Shown piece after piece: positions 1-9,470 of a stretch of 56,067 nucleotides of DNA (the stretch's first letter is position 1; each line of letters begins with the position of its first letter). The notes beneath the pieces are model-generated. The model was given only the letters and a program-made list of their open reading frames with translations, did not search any database and was not told the origin of the DNA. A program made the position numbers and the translations under genes. The stretch is from Lachnospiraceae bacterium (lineage in GTDB: Bacteria; Bacillota; Clostridia; Lachnospirales; Lachnospiraceae): the NCBI GenBank assembly GCA_022792835.1, contig JAAWBT010000047.1, positions 1 through 56,067 of the forward strand, written 5' to 3'.

Positions 1-109
1 TGCTGCCGCCCTGAAACCGGATAATGATATCTGAATCCTCAGCCAGCATATCTGTTATCTTGCCTTTTCCCTCATCACCCCAGTTGGCCCCTACAATTGC
101 TCTTACCAT
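1..109 (-). CDS. purA: Adenylosuccinate synthetase, N-terminal fragment (cut by window edge)
   Basis: The 36 visible residues begin [17 protein letters not shown], the GTP-binding N-terminus of adenylosuccinate synthetase, which makes adenylosuccinate from IMP and aspartate in AMP synthesis. The gene runs off the left edge, so about 90% of it is not visible. The ATG at 107-109 follows an AGGAG ribosome binding site and lies 18 bp after the purB stop, so purB-purA are almost certainly cotranscribed; the two enzymes catalyse consecutive steps. Confidence 0.93.
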   Translation of the reverse strand, partial: MVRAIVGANWGDEGKGKITDMLAEDSDIIIRFQGGS

Positions 110-127
110 CTTTTTCTCCTCCTAAAT

Positions 128-1561
128 TTATACGTTTATTTCCGCCTTAACACCGAGAAGCTCCTTATTTTCCTCAAGGATCGGCGCAATGACTTCTGAA
201 AGGAATTCTTCCACCTGCTCCGGCGCACGCCCCACATACCGGGCCGGCTCCATGGTCTTTTTCAGCTCGTCGAGACTCATATGAAAAACAGGATCCGCAG
301 CAATCAGCTCCAAAAGATTGTTGTCCAGTCCATTCACCTTCACGTTTTTCCCCGCCTCCATGGAAAGTGTGCGGATTCTTTCGTGAAGCTCCTGTCTGTC
401 TCCGCCGGCCTTCACTGCATCCATCATAATATTCTCTGTGGCCATGAAAGGAAGCTCTGATTTCAGGCGCTTTTCAATGACCTTCGGGTACACCACCAGG
501 CCGTCCACCACATTCAAATACAGATCTAAAATCCCATCTACGGCCAGGAATCCCTCCGGAATGCTGAGACGTTTGTTGGCCGAATCATCCAAAGTCCGCT
601 CGAACCACTGAGTTGAAGCCACCAGCATAGGATTCATGGCATCCGCCATCACATAATCCGCCAGAGACGCCATCCTCTCACTGCGCATGGGATTCCGCTT
701 ATAGGCCATGGCTGAAGAACCGATCTGGCTCTTCTCAAAAGGCTCCTCCACCTCCTTCAGATGCTGGAGAAGTCTGATATCATTGGAAAATTTGTGGGCG
801 CTCTGAGCGATTCCGGCCAGAACGTTTAATACCCGGCTGTCCACTTTTCTGGAGTAGGTCTGGCCGGACACACTGTAGCAGCTGTCAAAGCCCATTTTCT
901 CTGCGATCTTTCTGTCTACCGCCTTGACCTTTTCATGGTCTCCGTCAAAAAGCTCCAGGAAGCTTGCCTGGGTGCCTGTGGTCCCCTTGGACCCCAAAAG
1001 CTTCATGGTTCCAAGAACGTGATCCACATCCTCCAGATCCAAAACCAGATCCTGCAGCCAGAGAGCCGCCCGTTTTCCTACTGTCGTGGGCTGGGCCGGC
1101 TGAAAATGAGTGAAAGCCAGAGTCGGCTGGGCTTTATACTGCCCGGCAAAGGAAGCCAGCTCGTTTATGACGTTGATCAGCTTTTTTTTCACCAGGCGAA
1201 GGGCTTGCGTCATGATGATAATATCTGTGTTATCTCCCACATAGCAGGATGTAGCCCCCAGATGAATGATCCCCTTCGCAGCCGGACACTGAACCCCATA
1301 AGCATAGACATGGGACATGACGTCGTGGCGTACCTCTTTCTCTCTCGCTTTTGCCACCTCGTAATTAATATCATCCTGATGGGCCTTAAGCTCTTCAATC
1401 TGCTCCTTCGTGACAGGCAGCCCCAGCTCATGCTCCGCTTCTGCAAGAGCGATCCACAGTTTTCTCCAGGTCCGGAACTTTTTATCCGGTGAAAAAATAT
1501 ACTGCATTTCTTTGCTGGCATAGCGCTCTGACAACGGACTCTGATATCTGTCGTACATCAT
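128..1561 (-). CDS. purB: Adenylosuccinate lyase
   Basis: Fumarase/aspartase-superfamily lyase that cleaves adenylosuccinate to AMP and SAICAR to AICAR in purine synthesis. The 477-residue protein carries the family signature GSSAMAYKRNP (about residues 281-291), an HLGATS segment near residue 100 and a TH pair near 151. Its length matches the longer, ADSL-like form rather than the ~430-residue Bacillus form. The frame is open 16 codons further upstream, but the start at MMYDRYQSP is preferred because a GGAAAGGAA site lies just upstream; the second Met (start 1558) is equally possible. purA follows 18 bp downstream. Confidence 0.95.
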   Translation of the reverse strand: MMYDRYQSPLSERYASKEMQYIFSPDKKFRTWRKLWIALAEAEHELGLPVTKEQIEELKAHQDDINYEVAKAREKEVRHDVMSHVYAYGVQCPAAKGIIHLGATSCYVGDNTDIIIMTQALRLVKKKLINVINELASFAGQYKAQPTLAFTHFQPAQPTTVGKRAALWLQDLVLDLEDVDHVLGTMKLLGSKGTTGTQASFLELFDGDHEKVKAVDRKIAEKMGFDSCYSVSGQTYSRKVDSRVLNVLAGIAQSAHKFSNDIRLLQHLKEVEEPFEKSQIGSSAMAYKRNPMRSERMASLADYVMADAMNPMLVASTQWFERTLDDSANKRLSIPEGFLAVDGILDLYLNVVDGLVVYPKVIEKRLKSELPFMATENIMMDAVKAGGDRQELHERIRTLSMEAGKNVKVNGLDNNLLELIAADPVFHMSLDELKKTMEPARYVGRAPEQVEEFLSEVIAPILEENKELLGVKAEINV

Positions 1562-1658
1562 AACGATTTCCTTTCCACGTTTATTTGACAGAAAACGGCA
1601 TACTGCCATTCACTACCCGTAAGGTCAGTCTGCAAAAATTCTCTTAAAACACGAGTAA

Positions 1659-1687
1659 ATTATAATATAACGCTATTAATAACGCAA
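1659..1687 (-). promoter_or_regulatory. Sigma-A-type promoter of purBA
   Basis: Minus-strand -35 TTGCGT (1682-1687), 17-bp spacer, consensus -10 TATAAT (1659-1664), about 90 bp before the purB start. No purine riboswitch or clear PurR box was recognised in the leader. Confidence 0.6.
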
Positions 1688-1708
1688 CCGCAAAATGTAC
1701 TAAAGCTG

Positions 1709-1745
1709 AAAAAAGAAGCCGTTCCCTTCAAAAAGGCACGGCTTC
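1709..1745 (-). terminator. Intrinsic terminator after the small lipoprotein gene
   Basis: Minus-strand stem GAAGCCGT/ACGGCTTC (8 bp, 15-nt loop) followed by six T. It lies about 20 bp after the stop at 1767 and separates that gene from the purBA promoter. Confidence 0.85.
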
Positions 1746-1766
1746 CCCAGCTTTTCGTTTCTCTTA

Positions 1767-2129
1767 TTATTCTGTCGCATCCTCAAGGCCCCGGCTTAAA
1801 TCACTTCCCATATCATCCATGGCCTTGCTGACGTCATCGCCCACATCATCCAGAACACCGCCTGTTCCGTTTGTCTCGGCTCCATTTGTTCCATTGATTC
1901 CAGCTCCGTTTGTGGCTCCTGTGCTGCTGTCGCTTCCGTTTGTCTCAGCACTGGTCTGACCGTTGTTTTTATCCGTGGTGCCGCCGTTCTGGTCGCTTGC
2001 GGACTCATGGGTTTCTGCCCCGTTGGTGGTCTCCTTATTGTCCTTTTTTCCATTCCCGCAACCGGCGAGGCACAGGCAGACAGTCAGGCAAAAAAGTACC
2101 GCTGCCATTGAAAAACGTTTTGTTTTCAT
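1767..2129 (-). CDS. Small low-complexity lipoprotein
   Basis: A 120-residue predicted lipoprotein. It has a basic N-terminus, a hydrophobic core and a lipobox LAGC with the lipidated Cys near residue 24. The mature part is low complexity, rich in Thr, Asn, Gly and Glu with repeated TNGAE/TNGTNG-like units, and ends in a short acidic segment containing two similar DDxxxD(L/V)S stretches. AGGAGAGAACGC precedes the ATG. No catalytic domain is visible and the function is unknown; a flexible surface anchor or spacer is possible. It appears monocistronic, with its own terminator. Confidence 0.75.
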   Translation of the reverse strand: MKTKRFSMAAVLFCLTVCLCLAGCGNGKKDNKETTNGAETHESASDQNGGTTDKNNGQTSAETNGSDSSTGATNGAGINGTNGAETNGTGGVLDDVGDDVSKAMDDMGSDLSRGLEDATE

Positions 2130-2268
2130 TGCGTTCTCTCCTTCTTACACATAGTTTTACTGACAGAAAACGAACCTGTCGTTCTCTTCAGTTTCTACCT
2201 ATAATATGTGCAGGAAGCCGAAAAACTAATGTTCCACTTTTTTCCAAAATTTTTCAGGCGGCGTCTTT

Positions 2269-3024
2269 TCAGCCGATCACATCGCTCATGTCGTAGAAGC
2301 CGGCAGGCTTTCCTGCCAGAAACTTCGCCGCCTCGATGGCCCCTTTGGCAAACACTGCCTTGGAATATGCCGTATGTTTAAACTCGATGACCTCGTCCGT
2401 CCCTGCAAAAATCACTTCATGCTCTCCCACAATATTCCCGCCGCGGACAGCGCTGATCCCGATTTCTGTCTTCTCTCGCTTCGCCCGTTCTTTCGAGCGG
2501 TCATATTTATAGGAATAGGACTGATCCAGCGCCTCATTTATGGAATCTGCCAGCGCCAGAGCCGTGCCGCTGGGCGCATCCACCTTTTGATTATGATGGC
2601 GTTCCACGATCTCCATGTCAAACCCTGCCGGAGCCAGCGTAAGGGCTGCCTCTTTCAAAAGCTTCAGGAGCATGTTGATTCCAAGAGACATATTGGCGGA
2701 TTTGAGTACCGCCACAGAAGCTGAAGCCTCTTTTATTTTTTTTATCTGTCCTTCAGAAAGCCCCGTGGTGCAGATCACCGCTGGAATCTGTTTTTTCACA
2801 CTGTAGTCCACCAGTGCGTCCACAGCCTTCGCCGAACAGAAATCAATGATAACATCCGCTGTCACATCACAATCCTCCAGGGAGGAGAACACCGGATAGG
2901 CGTTTTTAATATGATCTGACAGATCAATTCCCGCCACAATTTCAAGTTCTTCATCACCTGCCGCAAGCCCTGTGATCACCTGGCCCATATGGCCGTTGCA
3001 GCCGTGCATAATCGCCCGTATCAT
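2269..3024 (-). CDS. dapB: 4-hydroxy-tetrahydrodipicolinate reductase
   Basis: Reduces the DapA product with NAD(P)H in the lysine/diaminopimelate pathway. At 251 residues it is close to family size. It begins with a Rossmann nucleotide loop (HGCNGHMG) and carries the substrate-binding KVDAPSGTAL motif and an HH pair in ERHHNQ. The ATG at 3024 sits 9 bp after an AGGAGGG site; the open frame upstream of it is not supported. It follows dapA by 55 bp and should share the lysine riboswitch. In a spore former the product line also feeds dipicolinate synthesis. Confidence 0.95.
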   Translation of the reverse strand: MIRAIMHGCNGHMGQVITGLAAGDEELEIVAGIDLSDHIKNAYPVFSSLEDCDVTADVIIDFCSAKAVDALVDYSVKKQIPAVICTTGLSEGQIKKIKEASASVAVLKSANMSLGINMLLKLLKEAALTLAPAGFDMEIVERHHNQKVDAPSGTALALADSINEALDQSYSYKYDRSKERAKREKTEIGISAVRGGNIVGEHEVIFAGTDEVIEFKHTAYSKAVFAKGAIEAAKFLAGKPAGFYDMSDVIG

Positions 3025-3079
3025 TCCATCAAACCCTCCTGTATCTTTCCGCTTTTTCCATATCCTTCCTGTACCGCTT

Positions 3080-3970
3080 CTATGCCAGCTCAAGGCCGTA
3101 ATCTGCCATGGCTGCCTTTAACCTCTCCACATTCTGAGGCTCCATGGGAGATAAAGGTCCCCGAAGAGGGCCGCACTCTTTCCCCATCAGATTCATGGCT
3201 GTTTTGACCGGAATCGGATTGACTTCACAGAACAGCGCATCAACGAGCGGCAGTGCTTCTAACTGCAGTCTTCTACTCTCTGCCACATCCCCGTTCAGAT
3301 AAGTCATGACCATATCATGAGTCTGCTTCGGCGCCACATTGGAGAGCACGGAGATCACGCCAATGCCCCCCAGGGAAAGGATCGGCACCACCTGGTCGTC
3401 ATTTCCAGAATAAATGTCAATACATCCGTCTGCGAGCTGCGCCAATTTTGCGATCTGAGAAATATTTCCGCTGGCCTCCTTGATTCCCACAATGTTCGGA
3501 ACATTTTTGGCCAGATAAACGGCTGTCTCCGGCAGAATATTACAGCCGGTGCGGCCGGGCACATTATACAGAATAACAGGCAGCTTCACTGCCTCTGCCA
3601 CTGCCGTAAAATGGGCGATCAGCCCCTTCTGGGTCGCTTTATTATAGTAAGGCGTCACCTGGAGAAGTGCATCCGCTCCACGCTTCTCAGCCTCCACAGA
3701 AAGATAGACAGCCGTCTCCGTACTGTTGGAGCCGGTCCCTGCAATGACGGGAATCCGTCCCCCCACCACTTTCACCGCATGGCCGATCACGTCCAGATGC
3801 TCCTCGTGGCTTAAGGTGGAAGCCTCTCCTGTAGTTCCGCAGATAATGATACTGTCGGTTCCCGCCGCAATCTGCTCTTCCAAAATCTCTGTCAGCTTTC
3901 CATAATTTACCGTTCCATCCTCAAAAAAGGGAGTGACAATTGCTACACCTGCGCCTTTAAATACTGCCAT
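3080..3970 (-). CDS. dapA: 4-hydroxy-tetrahydrodipicolinate synthase
   Basis: Schiff-base class I aldolase that condenses pyruvate with aspartate semialdehyde, the first committed step to lysine and diaminopimelate. The 296-residue TIM barrel has GTTGE (45-49), Tyr135 in YNVPGRTG and the Schiff-base Lys164 in GIKEASG. An AAGGAGG site lies 7 bp before the ATG at 3970, which excludes the seven codons upstream. It is first in a dapA-dapB unit behind an L-box riboswitch. Confidence 0.96.
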   Translation of the reverse strand: MAVFKGAGVAIVTPFFEDGTVNYGKLTEILEEQIAAGTDSIIICGTTGEASTLSHEEHLDVIGHAVKVVGGRIPVIAGTGSNSTETAVYLSVEAEKRGADALLQVTPYYNKATQKGLIAHFTAVAEAVKLPVILYNVPGRTGCNILPETAVYLAKNVPNIVGIKEASGNISQIAKLAQLADGCIDIYSGNDDQVVPILSLGGIGVISVLSNVAPKQTHDMVMTYLNGDVAESRRLQLEALPLVDALFCEVNPIPVKTAMNLMGKECGPLRGPLSPMEPQNVERLKAAMADYGLELA

Positions 3971-4059
3971 TTGTTTTCCTCCTTCTTCCATGCACTATAA
4001 AATATAATCTCTGATACAACAAATAAAATCCAGTCTGCAGGATCCTCCGCCTGCTGTCG

Positions 4060-4082
4060 TATAGGGAACGAAGTTTCCTATA
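4060..4082. repeat. 10-bp hairpin with GAA/TTC triloop in the dapA leader
   Basis: TATAGGGAAC and GTTTCCTATA form a 10-bp stem (one G-U pair) around a three-base loop. It lies between the riboswitch terminator and the dapA start, about 90 bp upstream of the ATG. There is no T-tract, so it is more likely an mRNA-stabilising or processing structure, or a dispersed palindrome, than a terminator. Confidence 0.6.
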
Positions 4083-4087
4083 CAACG

Positions 4088-4113
4088 AAAAGAGCCGACA
4101 AACGCCAGCTCTC
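4088..4113 (-). terminator. Candidate riboswitch-controlled terminator before dapA
   Basis: Minus-strand stem AGAGC/GCTCT with a 12-nt loop followed by TTTT, about 45 nt after the lysine aptamer. It is a plausible expression platform, but the stem is short and the U-tract weak. Confidence 0.45.
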
Positions 4114-4159
4114 TGAACTCCACAATGGTACCTGAAAAACATATACCAATCATTCATTA

Positions 4160-4325
4160 AGTAGCGCTCCACCCTTTTGGATGACAGTCATATGATTCTT
4201 CACCATATGCCCAGGAACTCCTATCCAGGCTATTCGTCCCTTCGGCGCTTTCCCCTTTCCTCCGTTTTCCTCTATGCCTGTACATATCACCCGGAATACT
4301 GATGAAAAGCGCAACCTCTACATTG
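4160..4325 (-). promoter_or_regulatory. Lysine riboswitch (L-box)
   Basis: The minus strand shows conserved L-box blocks in order: GTAGAGGTTGCGC at the 5' end, GGGGAAAGCGCCGAAG, CTGGGCATATGGTGA with its partner CATATGACTGTCA, and the closing GGTGGAGCGCTAC that pairs with the 5' GTAG. Order and spacing fit the five-helix lysine aptamer, and it sits directly upstream of dapA. Lysine should turn the dap operon off. Confidence 0.92.
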
Positions 4326-4345
4326 GTTATTCAATTCTTTCGGAC

Positions 4346-4374
4346 ATCATAACACGTTCTGATTGTATTGTCAA
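4346..4374 (-). promoter_or_regulatory. Sigma-A promoter of the dap operon
   Basis: Minus-strand -35 TTGACA (4369-4374), 17-bp spacer, -10 TATGAT (4346-4351). Transcription would start near 4339, shortly before the L-box. Confidence 0.85.
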
Positions 4375-4394
4375 CTGTCCATCCGCAAAAACTA

Positions 4395-4904
4395 TCAGCT
4401 AAAATTATGGCCGTTTCCTTTCACTTCCACAGAATCAATCCTGGAAATCCGATCCACATAGGGGGACAGAGTTTCCGGAAACACAATCCCCGTCATGATA
4501 ACGTCCACATCCTCTGCCCTGGCCTCCAAAACCTTTATAATATCGGCAGTCTCAATAATCCCGCAGTCTACCAGCCCTAAAATCTCGTCCAGTATCAAAA
4601 TGTCGCAGCCGCGGGTGGAAAGCACCTTCTTTGCAAAACTCACGCCATTTTGCATGTTCGCCGCTTCTTCCTGCCGCTCCTCTTCACTCAAGTCACAGTA
4701 ATGCTTTTCGGATTTTTCAAATGAAAACACCTTGATCTCCGGCTCCAGACGCCTGCTTATTTCGTTCTCTTCGTTTTTCCCCTTCAGGAACTGGATGATA
4801 ACAATGTTCTTGTTGCGTCCGACCGCCTGAATTGCAAGCCCTATGGCACAGGCACTTTTCCCACGGCCTTCCCCGCACAACACCTGAACAACACCTTTTC
4901 TCAT
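4395..4904 (-). CDS. Corrinoid adenosyltransferase, CobA/BtuR type
   Basis: ATP:co(I)rrinoid adenosyltransferase that makes the 5'-deoxyadenosyl cobalamin cofactor. Near the N-terminus it has a modified P-loop, GEGRGKS; then IVIIQFLKG, the SFEKSE segment and the Walker-B-like ILDEI, all typical of CobA/CobO. At 169 residues it is within the family range. A GGAGG site 6 bp before the ATG at 4904 selects the second Met of the frame. It lies 86 bp after the SSB-like gene. No cobalamin biosynthesis genes are nearby, so a salvage role is likely; the B12-type radical SAM protein at 31.5-33.2 kb is one conceivable consumer. Confidence 0.88.
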   Translation of the reverse strand: MRKGVVQVLCGEGRGKSACAIGLAIQAVGRNKNIVIIQFLKGKNEENEISRRLEPEIKVFSFEKSEKHYCDLSEEERQEEAANMQNGVSFAKKVLSTRGCDILILDEILGLVDCGIIETADIIKVLEARAEDVDVIMTGIVFPETLSPYVDRISRIDSVEVKGNGHNFS

Positions 4905-4990
4905 GACCATCCTCCAGGCTCTGCCACGTATTTCCTGTTATTCTACCACTGTTTCCCAAATATTGCAACTTTTATTCCGTCCGGCTGTTT

Positions 4991-5617
4991 TCACTCCATC
5001 CACTCTAACTTACTGACAGAGACTTCATAGGCAACCCGCTTCTCACTTTCCGTCTCACTAAGACGCTTGACATATTCCCTGCTCTGCACCCTTCCCCAGA
5101 CACAGATGCGGCTTCCCACCTCGAAACCGGAAGCATATCTGGCATTCCGTCCCCAGGCAATACAGGGAATATAGTCTGACTTCCCATAAGGACGGTTCAC
5201 TGCCACCAAAAGATCTGCGATTTCCCTTCCCAGCGGAGTTTTTCTGTAAATAGGGGCTTTGCATATGTATCCGTCCAAAAAAATCTGATTGGTCTTTGTG
5301 TAATCCCCAAACTCCTCCACAAAAGCGATCTCTCTCACAAATACAGAAAGTACCAGCCGGTTTTTTGTTCCCTCATGCCGGTTGTACGAGCGGAACTGTC
5401 CTGAGGCTTCCACCAGCATTCCCGTGTAATCGCCTGTAATATCAATCAACCTTTCTGAAATAAGAAGCGGAATGATGTCCGTCTGTTCACTGAGCCGGTT
5501 AATCGAAACATCCATTAAGTAAAACCCCTCCCCGAACACTTCGTGGCTGAAGGTAAAACCTGATATAATTTCTCCGATCACCGTGACCTTGTTGTTTTCC
5601 ATGATTTTCTCTGACAT
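4991..5617 (-). CDS. SSB-like protein with two tandem OB-like halves
   Basis: A 208-residue protein. The C-terminal half (from about residue 105) is a recognisable single-stranded-DNA-binding OB fold: NQIFLDGYICKAPIYRKTP, then DLLVAVNRPYGKSDYIPCIAWG, then a GSRICVWGRVQSREY strand. The N-terminal half also looks OB-like (KVTVIGEIISGF, then LISERL and VEASGQFRSYN). It lacks the long Gly/Gln linker and acidic DDxxPF-type tail of canonical SSB, so it is probably a secondary SSB-like protein rather than the main replication SSB. An AAAGGAG site selects the ATG at 5617 over one 14 codons upstream. Confidence 0.8.
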   Translation of the reverse strand: MSEKIMENNKVTVIGEIISGFTFSHEVFGEGFYLMDVSINRLSEQTDIIPLLISERLIDITGDYTGMLVEASGQFRSYNRHEGTKNRLVLSVFVREIAFVEEFGDYTKTNQIFLDGYICKAPIYRKTPLGREIADLLVAVNRPYGKSDYIPCIAWGRNARYASGFEVGSRICVWGRVQSREYVKRLSETESEKRVAYEVSVSKLEWME

Positions 5618-5727
5618 TCGTATTTCTCCTTTCACTTGTGCTTCGTCCTCCTCTGCCATTTTAAGGCTAATATTATGTGTATTCGCCTTCTGCCGGTTTT
5701 ATACATAATTTTTTAAATTTTTCTTCA

Positions 5728-5756
5728 TTTACTTTTACTTCGGTGTATACTACAAT
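5728..5756 (+). promoter_or_regulatory. Candidate promoter of the GT2-YfhO-argH unit
   Basis: -35 TTTACT (5728-5733), 17-bp spacer, -10 TACAAT (5751-5756), about 43 bp before the GT2 start, in a strongly AT-rich divergent intergenic region. Confidence 0.5.
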
Positions 5757-5798
5757 GATATAAGCATAGCATACTTTAAAAGATTTAAGGAGAACTTT

Positions 5799-6848
5799 AT
5801 GCGTTCTGTTGATATTATTGTCCCCTGCTATAATGAGGAGGAGGTCCTGGAGACCTTTTACCAGTCCACACAAGAGGCCATCTCCTCCATGGCGGGATAT
5901 CAATTTACTTATATTTTTGTGGATGACGGCAGCCGTGATTCCACCTTAAAAAAATTGATGGTTCTGGCCTCTTCTCATGAAAATGTCCGTTATCTCTCTT
6001 TTTCCAGAAATTTTGGCAAAGAGGCCGCCATGTATGCGGGGCTTTCCCACTCCACCGGAGAGCTTGTGATTATCATGGATGCGGATCTGCAGCATCCCCC
6101 TGCCATGATCCCCAAGATGATGGCAGGAATAGAAGAAGGCTATGATTGTGCTGCCGCCAGACGAACGACCCGCGTGGGGGAACGCCGCATCCGAAGCGCT
6201 TTCTCGAATCTATTTTACCATATCAGCAATCGGATGTCCGATGTAAAAATGCCTCAGGATGCCGTAGATTTCCGCATTATGACCAGGCAAATGGTAAACT
6301 CTATTCTAGAGCTTTCTGAAGTGGAGCGCTTCTCCAAGGGGATTTTTGCCTGGGTCGGTTACGAAACCAAATGGTATCCCTATGAAAATGTGGAACGCAC
6401 GCTCGGCTCCACCAAATGGAGCTTTAAAGGACTTTTTAAATATGCCATTGATGGGATCACCTCTTTTTCCATCTCCCCGCTCCGTCTGGTCTCCGGTACG
6501 GGATTTTTGATTTCCATCGTCGCCTTTATTTACATTATCGTGACCCTGATCCAGACCCTCATTTTCGGCATTGATGTGCCCGGTTATGTCACGACGCTTT
6601 GTGCCGTCTTGTTTCTGGGCGGGATCATTGAACTTTCTATCGGTATTCTTGGTGAATACATTGCCCATATTTATATGGAGGTAAAAGATCGGCCCATTTA
6701 CATCTTAAAAACTTCCAACCTGCAGGAAGAAATCCAATCAGACATGTCATCGGCCCATTTTGCCGGATGCCCGGCAAAAAAAGCCTCTGAAACGGACAAG
6801 CAGTGCAGGAATCATTCTGATAAAGACAGGAAAGGCAGTTTACAATGA
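5799..6848 (+). CDS. Polyprenyl-phosphate GT2 glycosyltransferase (CsbB/GtrB-like)
   Basis: 349-residue GT-A family 2 enzyme: VDIIVPCYNEEE at the N-terminus, VDDGSRDST, the DADLQHPP metal-binding segment and the SKGIFAWVGY acceptor region. Two C-terminal membrane helices follow (about residues 230-255 and 265-290), then a hydrophilic tail. This architecture transfers a sugar from a nucleotide donor to undecaprenyl phosphate at the cytoplasmic face. The stop overlaps the YfhO start by 4 bp (ATGA). In Bacillus a CsbB/YfhO pair, with the flippase GtcA, glycosylates lipoteichoic acid; the same partnership is inferred here, although no GtcA-like gene is in this window. TTTAAGGAG precedes the ATG. 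Confidence 0.88.
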   Translation: MRSVDIIVPCYNEEEVLETFYQSTQEAISSMAGYQFTYIFVDDGSRDSTLKKLMVLASSHENVRYLSFSRNFGKEAAMYAGLSHSTGELVIIMDADLQHPPAMIPKMMAGIEEGYDCAAARRTTRVGERRIRSAFSNLFYHISNRMSDVKMPQDAVDFRIMTRQMVNSILELSEVERFSKGIFAWVGYETKWYPYENVERTLGSTKWSFKGLFKYAIDGITSFSISPLRLVSGTGFLISIVAFIYIIVTLIQTLIFGIDVPGYVTTLCAVLFLGGIIELSIGILGEYIAHIYMEVKDRPIYILKTSNLQEEIQSDMSSAHFAGCPAKKASETDKQCRNHSDKDRKGSLQ

Positions 6849-9466
6849 CAAGAAAGAAGTATTGGCAAAAAACAACTTTACTGGAGAAAGCCCCTTTTCT
6901 CCTCTCCTTTTTTATTCCCGTCATCATTATGATTGGAATCTTTATCCAGAGACAGATTTTCCCTTTTGGAAACAACAGTTTTCTCCGAACGGACATGTAC
7001 CATCAATATGCTCCTTTTATGAATGAATTTATGGAGAAAATAAAACATGGCGAAAGTCTTTCCTATTCCTGGAACATCGGTATGGGCTCCAATTTTACGG
7101 CACTCTACGCTTACTATCTGGCCAGTCCTGTAAACTGGCTGGCTTTCCTGGTTCCCCAAGGTCTGGTCATTGAATTTATGACTTACCTGATTGTCCTGAA
7201 GATCGGCCTTGCAGGACTTTCTTTCTGCTTCTACCTGAGCCGGCATTTCAAGACCAGGGATCTCGGGATTTCTTTCTTTGCCGTTTTTTATGCTCTGTCC
7301 GCCTATATGGCGGCTTATAGCTGGAATGTCATGTGGCTGGACTGTCTAGTTCTGGCCCCCCTTGTGATCCTTGGGCTGGAGCTTTTGGTAAAAGAGGGCA
7401 GGTGCCTTCTCTACTGTCTCACCCTGGCGCTCTCTATTTTAAGCAACTATTATATTTCTATCATGATGTGCATTTTCATGGTATTATATTTTATCGCTCT
7501 GCTTGTTATGGAATCTGACCGCCGCCTTTTCCTGAAACGGTGCTTCCATTTTGGGGTTTACTCCCTTTTGGCCGGCGGGTTGGCCGCCTGCCTGTTGATT
7601 CCGGTTTTTTTAGCCCTGCGGCTGACTGCTTCCGGCGATATCAACATCCCGAAGACTTTAAGCTCCTATTTTTCCTGCTTTGCCATGCTGGCCCGTCACT
7701 TTGTCAATGTGGAAGTGGAGATCGGCCTGGACCATCACCCTAATATTTACTGCGGAGTGGGTGTGCTTATGCTGCTCCCTCTTTATATGGCAAACAGATC
7801 CATCCCTAAAAAAGAGAAGATTGTAAAGGGAATCCTGCTTTTTGTCATGCTGATAGGATTTTCTTTAAATATCCCTAATTTTGTATGGCACGGATTTCAT
7901 TTTCCCAACAGTCTTCCTGCCCGCCAGTCGTTTCTTTATATCATTCTGCTCCTTACCATGTGTTATGAAGCTTACCGACAGCTACAGGCCAACACCTCCT
8001 CCCAGCTTTCCGGAAGCTTCTGGGGCTGTGTGATCTTTATTTTTCTCTGTGAAGCCATCATCACGGAAGAGACTTTTGATTTCAAGATTTATTATGTCAC
8101 CCTCTTTTTCGTGGGGCTTTACGCCCTTCTCCTGTATTATCATAAAAACAGGAAGGCTTATGCCCCTGTCCTGGCAATCCTTGCCGTCACGCTTATTGCC
8201 ATAGAGGCCAGCATGAACACTGCCGTTACCAGTGTAACTACCGTAAACCGCACCTCTTATCTGGAGAATCAGGAGTCATTCCGGGCGCTGGCAGAGTTCA
8301 TCGAGGCAGAAGACACCAGTCTGTTTCGTATAGAAAAAGAGCCCAGGAAGACAAAAAACGATGCGGCTCTGGCCGGTTATCACTCGGCCTCCCTGTTTTC
8401 CTCCACGGCCAATGCCCATCTGAGCGACCTCTATAAGGCTCTTGGGCTGGAGGGAAACACCAATTCCTATAGTTTTACCGGTGCAACGCCTCTCACGGCC
8501 TCCTTATTAGGTGTCAAATACACCTTATCCGTCAATGAACTGGACAGTGAACTTTATTCGCCTCTCCGAACTGACGGCGAGGTCACCCTTTATGAAAACC
8601 GCTTCAGTCTTCCTATGGGTTTTCTTCTGCCTTCTGATATACAGTCTGGCTGGAATTATCAGGCCCATGACCCGGCCACGGCCCAGAACGCTTTCGCCGA
8701 GGCTGCCGCCGGCTCCGGCAACGTTTTAACTGCCGTCTCCACCGGCTCCTCTTCCATCGGGGAGTACATCTTGACGGTTCCGGAAACCGGTTTTTATTAC
8801 CTTGATGTCACCAATTCTTCGATTAAAGATGTAACTTTCACAAACGGGATCTCCACCAAAAGCTTTTCCAATGTAAACCGGGGGTTCCTCCTGGATCTTG
8901 GCAAACTGGAAGCCGGAGCTTATGTCTCTCTGACCACAGAGCAGGACGACCAGAATTTCACCGCCCAGGCATACCTTCTTGACCTGGACCAGCTTCAGGT
9001 CCTGATCGACACCCTGAACACACAGCCCCTTGTCGTGGATCATTACACGGATACCTCTGTCACCGGGCGGATCACCGCAGTCTCTGACGGACTTCTTTAT
9101 ACTTCCATTCCCTATGAAAAGGGATGGACCCTCAAAGTAGACAATGTGGAAACGGAACCTGTTCTTTTTGCCGACACCATGCTGGCTGTTCCCTTAAGTG
9201 GCGGCTCTCACTCCATAGAGCTTTCCTATCGACCGGAGGGCCTCACCGTTGGGCTTTTGATTTCCGCCGTCTCGGCTGTTCTTCTGCTGCTCCTGGTCTT
9301 TGCCACCCGGACTCTGGAAAGGCTTTCGAAACCTTTTGCGGCTCCCGTGGATGAACCGGAAGAATCTGCGGCTCCATCTTTACCGCCAGTCAAATCGCCA
9401 GACCTTGCAGGGAAACAAAAAACAACTGCTGAAAATGAAAATAAATTACCCGAAAGAGAGGAATAA
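6845..9466 (+). CDS. YfhO-family multi-pass membrane protein, probable polyprenyl-sugar glycosyltransferase
   Basis: 873 residues with about a dozen membrane helices over the first ~440 residues, a large extracytoplasmic domain (about 450-820), one further helix near 825-845 and a charged tail. The N-terminal region [17 protein letters not shown] followed by [12 protein letters not shown] is the YfhO-family hallmark; the RTDMYHQY acids are candidate catalytic residues of this GT-C-like fold. Translationally coupled to the GT2 gene, it should transfer the lipid-linked sugar to a wall polymer or other surface acceptor. The acceptor cannot be read from sequence. argH starts 4 bp after the stop. 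Confidence 0.85.
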   Translation: MTRKKYWQKTTLLEKAPFLLSFFIPVIIMIGIFIQRQIFPFGNNSFLRTDMYHQYAPFMNEFMEKIKHGESLSYSWNIGMGSNFTALYAYYLASPVNWLAFLVPQGLVIEFMTYLIVLKIGLAGLSFCFYLSRHFKTRDLGISFFAVFYALSAYMAAYSWNVMWLDCLVLAPLVILGLELLVKEGRCLLYCLTLALSILSNYYISIMMCIFMVLYFIALLVMESDRRLFLKRCFHFGVYSLLAGGLAACLLIPVFLALRLTASGDINIPKTLSSYFSCFAMLARHFVNVEVEIGLDHHPNIYCGVGVLMLLPLYMANRSIPKKEKIVKGILLFVMLIGFSLNIPNFVWHGFHFPNSLPARQSFLYIILLLTMCYEAYRQLQANTSSQLSGSFWGCVIFIFLCEAIITEETFDFKIYYVTLFFVGLYALLLYYHKNRKAYAPVLAILAVTLIAIEASMNTAVTSVTTVNRTSYLENQESFRALAEFIEAEDTSLFRIEKEPRKTKNDAALAGYHSASLFSSTANAHLSDLYKALGLEGNTNSYSFTGATPLTASLLGVKYTLSVNELDSELYSPLRTDGEVTLYENRFSLPMGFLLPSDIQSGWNYQAHDPATAQNAFAEAAAGSGNVLTAVSTGSSSIGEYILTVPETGFYYLDVTNSSIKDVTFTNGISTKSFSNVNRGFLLDLGKLEAGAYVSLTTEQDDQNFTAQAYLLDLDQLQVLIDTLNTQPLVVDHYTDTSVTGRITAVSDGLLYTSIPYEKGWTLKVDNVETEPVLFADTMLAVPLSGGSHSIELSYRPEGLTVGLLISAVSAVLLLLLVFATRTLERLSKPFAAPVDEPEESAAPSLPPVKSPDLAGKQKTTAENENKLPEREE

Positions 9467-9470
9467 GATC

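Noticed and set aside
4060-4082. Site-specific recombination site resembling an FRT-like inverted repeat
   Set aside because: It is a single copy with a three-base loop and no recombinase gene in the window; more simply an mRNA hairpin.
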